A DNA stretch of 17,184 bases from Firmicutes bacterium UBA3936. GTDB taxonomy: Bacteria; Bacillota; Dethiobacteria; Dethiobacterales; Dethiobacteraceae. Below are positions 13,141 through 17,184 of this stretch, one piece after another (within the stretch, counting starts at the first letter, position 1; each line of letters begins with the position of its first letter). The stretch is from the NCBI GenBank assembly GCA_002385745.1, contig DGEC01000031.1, positions 1 through 17,184 of the forward strand, in the 5' to 3' direction. The notes below the pieces were generated by a model, which was given only the letters and a program-made list of their open reading frames with translations, was not told where the DNA came from and did not search any database. Made by a program: the position numbers and the translations under genes.

Positions 13141-15748
13141 TCTCATTCCCTTTTTTTAGCGCCTGCTGCAGTTTATAGAGCAGTTGCATGGACTCCAAAG
13201 GAGTAATTGTAAGAAAATCCGCAGTCCCAATTTCGGCAAGGGCGGCAGATAAGGCCGGGTCGGCCTGAAATAGACGCATTTGTGTTTCTTCGGAGGCGGC
13301 GGCTGTTTCACGCCGGGAAAAGTTCCCTTTTTCCAGTTCCAAAAGGACTTCCCGGGCTCTGGCAATGACATTTTGGGGTATCCCGGCCAGGCGGGCAACC
13401 TGAAGACCGTAGCTGTGGTCTATACTTCCGGGGATGACTTTGTGCAGGAAGATTATTTCTTCTCCCCGCTCTTTTATTGCCGTAGTATAATTCTTAACAA
13501 GCGGAAATTCATCGGCCAAGTCTGCCAGTTCGTGATAATGGGTGGCAAAAAGTGTACGGGCCTTGATTTTTTTACACAGGTACTCAATAATAGCCCGGGC
13601 TATGCTCATTCCGTCATAGGTGCTGGTGCCGCGCCCGACTTCATCCAGGATGATCAGGCTTTTTTCAGTCGCCTGGTTTAAGATGTTGGCCATCTCGCTC
13701 ATTTCAACCATAAAGGTACTTTGCCCGCCTACAAGATCGTCGGCTGCTCCGATGCGGGTGAAAATGCGGTCCACTATGCCGATTTCAGCCTGACGGGCCG
13801 GCACAAAACTGCCTATTTGCGCCATCAGAACAATAAGCGCAGTCTGCCTTAAATAGGTTGATTTTCCGGCCATATTGGGCCCTGTAATCAGCAGTATTTG
13901 CTGGGATTCCGGTGAAAGAACGGTGTCATTGGGCACAAACATCTTATCCTGCATAACCCTTTCCACTACGGGATGGCGCCCGTCAGTAATTGTCACAGCC
14001 GTGCCGTCTGTTACCCGGGGCCGGACATAATTATATTCACGGGCAACCCTGGCCAAAGACCTGTAAACGTCAATTTCTGCGACAAGGGCGGCAGCTTTTT
14101 GAATATCGGCAGTATGACGGGCAACATGCTGCCGTATTTCCAGGAATATTTCATATTCAAGGGAGCAGACCTTTTCTTCAGCGTTTAAAACGGTGTTTTC
14201 AAAGTCTTTAAGTTCCTGTGTTATGTACCTTTCCGCATTGGCCAGCGTTTGCTTGCGGATGTAGTCCTGCGGTACCAGGTGAAGATTGACGCGGCTTACT
14301 TCAATATAGTAGCCGAATACTTTGTTGTAGCCGATTTTTAATGATTTTATTCCGGTTCTTTCTCTTTCCTGCCGTTCAATTTCCAGAATCCCCTTGCGTC
14401 CTTTCCGGCTGATTTCGCGGAGCCTGTCAACTTCGGCGTTGAAACCTTTGCGAATCAGCCCGCCGTTGTGCAGGACAAGGGGAGGATCGTCGGCAAGGGC
14501 AGCTTTTAGGTAGGCTGCCAGGGACGTGAGGTCGGGCATCCCGGCTGCCAGGGCGGCAAGACGCCGGCCGCCCCTTGACAGGACTTCTATTATCCGGGGC
14601 AGGACGGAAAGAGTGGAGCATAAAGACAGCAGATCCCGGGCATGGGCATTTTCACAGTGAACACGGCCTAAAAGCCTTTCCAGATCGTAAATCTCGTCCA
14701 AATGAGCAGCCAGTTCGTTTTCCAGGCTGAAATCCGCCAGTATCTCCTCCACCGTATCCAGGCGTTTATTGATCTCTGCAAGGTCCAGCAGGGGCTGTTC
14801 AAGCCATTTTTTTAGCAGCCGGCCGCCCATGGCTGTTTTTGTTTTATCCAAAACCCAAAGCATTGTACCGTATTTCTGCCCGTCCCTGATGGTGCGAACA
14901 AGCTCCAGGTTTCTGCGGGCCGTTGCATCAAGTACCATATAACCTTCCGGGTTGTAAACGGACGGCTTGTGGATATGGGAAAGTCCCTTTTTCTGGGTAT
15001 TGCGCAAATAAATCAGTGCGCAGCCTGCTGCCAGGACGGCGAACTTCAAATCGGCGCAGTCCAGGCTTTCAAGGTTCCTGACATGAAATTGTTCAAGCAG
15101 TGTTTTTTCTGCTAAAACAAAGGAATAATCCGTGTCACGGCGGGGATTTACAGTCTGACGTCCGCCAAGCCGCAATATTGCTTCTTTGAAAGAATCACTG
15201 TCTTTGCCGCTGTCGTTGACTAAAATCTCTGCCGGCTTGAGACGGTATAGTTCATCAATTAAAGTCTTGGCAGCTTTGCGTCCCCTGGCCTCGGTAACAA
15301 TAAATTCGCCTGTTGATACATCGACTGCCGCAAGGCCCATGCCATTGCTTTTCAGGTAAACCGAAACCAGGTAATTATTGCTTTTTTCTTGCAAGAGAGC
15401 TGTTTCAGTGACGGTACCGGGAGTAATTACCTGAACTATTTCACGCTTTACCAGCCCCTTGGCCAGTTTGGGGTCTTCAACTTGTTCACAGATGGCAACT
15501 TTGTAGCCACGTTCTATAAAACGTCCAAGATAGGAATTCAGGGCATGGTAGGGAAAGCCGGCCAGCGGGACATGGTTGCCCTTGCCGGTTTCCCTTGATG
15601 TCAGGGCAATCTCCAGTTCTTTTGCCCCAATTTTTGCATCCTCAAAGAACATCTCATAAAAATCGCCGACGCGGAAGAGGAGAATTTTATCCTTGTTTTT
15701 TTCTTTTATTGCCTTGTATTGTTTAATCATCGGCGTTTCTTTGCCCAA
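13127..15748 (-). CDS. mutS: DNA mismatch repair protein MutS
   Basis: Recognises mismatches and small loops and recruits MutL. 873 residues, typical. The mismatch-reading wedge GDFYEMF has Phe30 and Glu32. The C-terminal ABC-type ATPase has Walker A GPNMAGKST (623-631), Walker B SLIILDE (697-703), the GRGTST loop (705-710) and ATHYHEL (735-741). QMRLF at 823-827 resembles the beta-clamp binding motif of Gram-positive MutS. The start is TTG at 15748: GGGGAGG lies 7 bases before it, and the resulting N-terminus (ending TPMIKQY) matches the start of other MutS proteins, while the next ATG at 15730 has no ribosome binding site. It overlaps miaB by 26 bases and mutL by about 14. Confidence 0.98.
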   Translation of the reverse strand: MGKETPMIKQYKAIKEKNKDKILLFRVGDFYEMFFEDAKIGAKELEIALTSRETGKGNHVPLAGFPYHALNSYLGRFIERGYKVAICEQVEDPKLAKGLVKREIVQVITPGTVTETALLQEKSNNYLVSVYLKSNGMGLAAVDVSTGEFIVTEARGRKAAKTLIDELYRLKPAEILVNDSGKDSDSFKEAILRLGGRQTVNPRRDTDYSFVLAEKTLLEQFHVRNLESLDCADLKFAVLAAGCALIYLRNTQKKGLSHIHKPSVYNPEGYMVLDATARRNLELVRTIRDGQKYGTMLWVLDKTKTAMGGRLLKKWLEQPLLDLAEINKRLDTVEEILADFSLENELAAHLDEIYDLERLLGRVHCENAHARDLLSLCSTLSVLPRIIEVLSRGGRRLAALAAGMPDLTSLAAYLKAALADDPPLVLHNGGLIRKGFNAEVDRLREISRKGRKGILEIERQERERTGIKSLKIGYNKVFGYYIEVSRVNLHLVPQDYIRKQTLANAERYITQELKDFENTVLNAEEKVCSLEYEIFLEIRQHVARHTADIQKAAALVAEIDVYRSLARVAREYNYVRPRVTDGTAVTITDGRHPVVERVMQDKMFVPNDTVLSPESQQILLITGPNMAGKSTYLRQTALIVLMAQIGSFVPARQAEIGIVDRIFTRIGAADDLVGGQSTFMVEMSEMANILNQATEKSLIILDEVGRGTSTYDGMSIARAIIEYLCKKIKARTLFATHYHELADLADEFPLVKNYTTAIKERGEEIIFLHKVIPGSIDHSYGLQVARLAGIPQNVIARAREVLLELEKGNFSRRETAAASEETQMRLFQADPALSAALAEIGTADFLTITPLESMQLLYKLQQALKKGNENGNG

Positions 15749-17069
15749 AGCCAGTCCTCCCCGTTAAACTCCAGGTTTTAGCGTCTATTATTTGCACCGG
15801 CAGTAAAATGCCTTTGCGGATATTCTCTCCTGTAAAATTAACTGTTCTATTTGTACGTGTTTTGCCGGTCCAGACGGCAGGATTGGTTTTGCTTGGCCCT
15901 TCAACAAGCACTTCCACCGTCTTCCCGAGCAATGCCTGGTTGTGGCGCAGGCTGTGGCTGTTTTGCAAATTTACAAGCTTTCTAAAACGCTCTTTTTTTA
16001 ATTCCAGGGGTATCTGATCCTGCATTTCGGCAGCCGGTGTGCCGGGACGCCGTGAATACATAAAAGTAAAGGCAGCATCGAAGCTGACTTTATCCACCAG
16101 ATCCAGGGTGTCGGCAAAATCTTCATCCGTTTCACCCGGGAAGCCGACAATAATATCCGTGGTTATGGAACAGCCTGGAATATAGGAGCGAAGCATGGCT
16201 GCAAGGTCCAAATAATGTTCCCGGGTATAGCCGCGGTTCATTAATTTCAGAATACGGTTGCTGCCCGCCTGGACCGGCAGGTGCACATGTTCGCAGATGT
16301 TTTCTCCTTCCGCAATTGTTCTTATCAGTTTCTCTGTAAAATCGCGGGGATGGCTTGTTGTAAAGCGGATGCGCTTTATCCCCGTTTCCTTGTCAATACG
16401 GGCAAGCAGACCGGCAAAATCCGTTTCTCCGGGCAGGTCTTTACCGTATGAATTGACATTCTGTCCCAAGAGGGTGATTTCAATAAAGCCGCGGTCTGAG
16501 AGTCCCTTAACTTCCCTGATTATATCCGCAGACTTCCTGCTCCTTTCTCTTCCCCGCACATAGGGGACGATGCAATATGAGCAGAAATTATTGCAGCCGT
16601 AAGTTATGTTCACCCAGGCACGGTAGTTATCCTGGCGGCTCACCGGCAGCTCTTCCTCTATCCCACCGGCTTGGGCGAGCAGGCTGACTACCGTCTCGCC
16701 CCTTTCCTGTGCCTGTTTGAGCAGTTCGGGAAAGGCTGCCAGGTTGTATGTGCCAAAAACCAGGTTGACAAAAGGATACCTTTTTCTAATTTTTTCAGCT
16801 ACTGCTTTTTGCTGAACCATACAGCCGCAAACAGCAATCAGCATGTTCGGCTTTTTTTGCTTCAGCAGTCCCAGACGTCCTATGTGCCCGAAAACCTTTT
16901 GTTCTGCTTTCTCCCGTACAGCGCAGGTGTTTAAGATCACCAGATCTGCATCACCGGCAGCTGCAGTTTCTTCATACCCCATCTCATCAAGAAAACCGCG
17001 CAGTGTTTCCGCATCACGTTCATTCATCTGGCAGCCAAAAACAGTCAGGCTGTATTTCTTTATCTGCAT
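15723..17069 (-). CDS. miaB: tRNA-2-methylthio-N6-dimethylallyladenosine synthase
   Basis: A radical-SAM methylthiotransferase that converts i6A37 in tRNA to ms2i6A37, using two [4Fe-4S] clusters and S-adenosylmethionine. 448 residues. The N-terminal UPF0004 domain has cluster ligands Cys13 (FGCQMN), Cys49 (NTCAVRE) and Cys83 (CGCMVQ). The radical-SAM motif is Cys159-x3-Cys163-x2-Cys166 in YGCNNFCSYC, followed by VRGRERSR; the C-terminal ~65 residues form the TRAM RNA-binding domain. I start at ATG 17069, with AAAAGGTGATGAG directly upstream. The frame stays open to 17174, but that extension has no ribosome binding site, overlaps the promoter and does not look like MiaB. First gene of the operon; its partner MiaA is three genes downstream. 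Confidence 0.97.
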   Translation of the reverse strand: MQIKKYSLTVFGCQMNERDAETLRGFLDEMGYEETAAAGDADLVILNTCAVREKAEQKVFGHIGRLGLLKQKKPNMLIAVCGCMVQQKAVAEKIRKRYPFVNLVFGTYNLAAFPELLKQAQERGETVVSLLAQAGGIEEELPVSRQDNYRAWVNITYGCNNFCSYCIVPYVRGRERSRKSADIIREVKGLSDRGFIEITLLGQNVNSYGKDLPGETDFAGLLARIDKETGIKRIRFTTSHPRDFTEKLIRTIAEGENICEHVHLPVQAGSNRILKLMNRGYTREHYLDLAAMLRSYIPGCSITTDIIVGFPGETDEDFADTLDLVDKVSFDAAFTFMYSRRPGTPAAEMQDQIPLELKKERFRKLVNLQNSHSLRHNQALLGKTVEVLVEGPSKTNPAVWTGKTRTNRTVNFTGENIRKGILLPVQIIDAKTWSLTGRTGFGQRNADD

Positions 17070-17117
17070 CTCATCACCTTTTAAGAGGACAGTTGCAATA
17101 AATAGATTATCCATAAT

Positions 17118-17146
17118 ATTGTAATATATTTTGGGAAAAATGCAAA
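17118..17146 (-). promoter_or_regulatory. Probable promoter of the miaB operon
   Basis: On the minus strand, TTTGCA (17146-17141), 17 bases, then TACAAT (17123-17118), starting transcription near 17111 with a leader of about 42 bases. The -35 matches four of six positions and the -10 five of six. Confidence 0.6.
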
Positions 17147-17184
17147 GCAGACCGGCCTTCCCCGATAGTGTCAAGACACTTTAG

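Noticed and set aside
17070..17174. N-terminal extension of miaB to an ATG at 17174
   Set aside because: The extension covers the promoter, has no ribosome binding site and does not fit the MiaB family.
17167..17180. Palindrome AGTGTC-AA-GACACT at the right edge
   Set aside because: The stem is short with almost no loop and no T-run; it is not a terminator, and its context lies outside the window.
1..17184. Mobile element, CRISPR array, toxin-antitoxin or phage-defence system
   Set aside because: No repeat-spacer pattern, transposase, integrase, terminal inverted repeats or defence domains were seen; nearly all space is occupied by housekeeping genes.

Overview
The window looks like chromosome from a Gram-positive, probably endospore-forming member of the Bacillota (Clostridia side; a Peptococcaceae-like organism would fit, but this is inference). 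The reasons are strong AGGAGG-type ribosome binding sites, frequent GTG and TTG starts, a T-box riboswitch, the Gram-positive type of LexA operator, a YneA-like LysM protein divergent from lexA, a SpoVK-type AAA ATPase, and the block miaB-mutS-mutL-miaA-hfq. Nearly everything is housekeeping DNA. I see no insertion sequences, phage genes, CRISPR array, tRNA or rRNA.

Layout, left to right. 1-1171 (minus): a ROK-family sugar kinase followed by the first 41 codons of a HAD-family phosphatase that runs off the window. 1172-1604: a non-coding stretch with an imperfect operator-like inverted repeat, a sigma-A promoter and a full T-box leader whose specifier codon reads CUC (leucine). 1605-3134 (plus): leuA, the only leucine-pathway gene here, under that T-box. 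3138-3165: a symmetric, probably bidirectional terminator. 3165-3356 (minus): an unrecognised 63-residue gene. 3417-3731 (minus): a YneA-like SOS cell-division inhibitor. 3732-3880: a compact SOS control region with three LexA boxes. 3881-4495 (plus): lexA with its terminator. 4587-5240 (minus): nth (endonuclease III). 5277-7475 (minus): a copper-exporting P1B-ATPase. 7585-8838 (minus): a PLP enzyme of the YnbB/'aluminium resistance' (methionine gamma-lyase-like) family. 9014-9997 (minus): spoVK. 10136-17069 (minus): hfq, miaA, mutL, mutS and miaB, transcribed as miaB-mutS-mutL-miaA-hfq from a promoter near 17118-17146 and closed by a strong hairpin at 10070-10114.

How the genes fit together. 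The right half is a tightly packed operon for mismatch repair (MutS, MutL), modification of A37 in tRNA (MiaA makes i6A, MiaB thiolates it) and RNA chaperoning (Hfq). Its repair genes overlap or nearly touch, which suggests translational coupling. The centre-left holds the SOS switch: LexA and the division inhibitor share one operator region, and the unknown 63-residue gene lies directly downstream of the inhibitor, so it may be SOS co-regulated. leuA is tuned by charging of tRNA-Leu.

I did not find a clear new multi-gene system. The best candidate for something undescribed is the small gene at 3165-3356 with its unusual leader hairpin.
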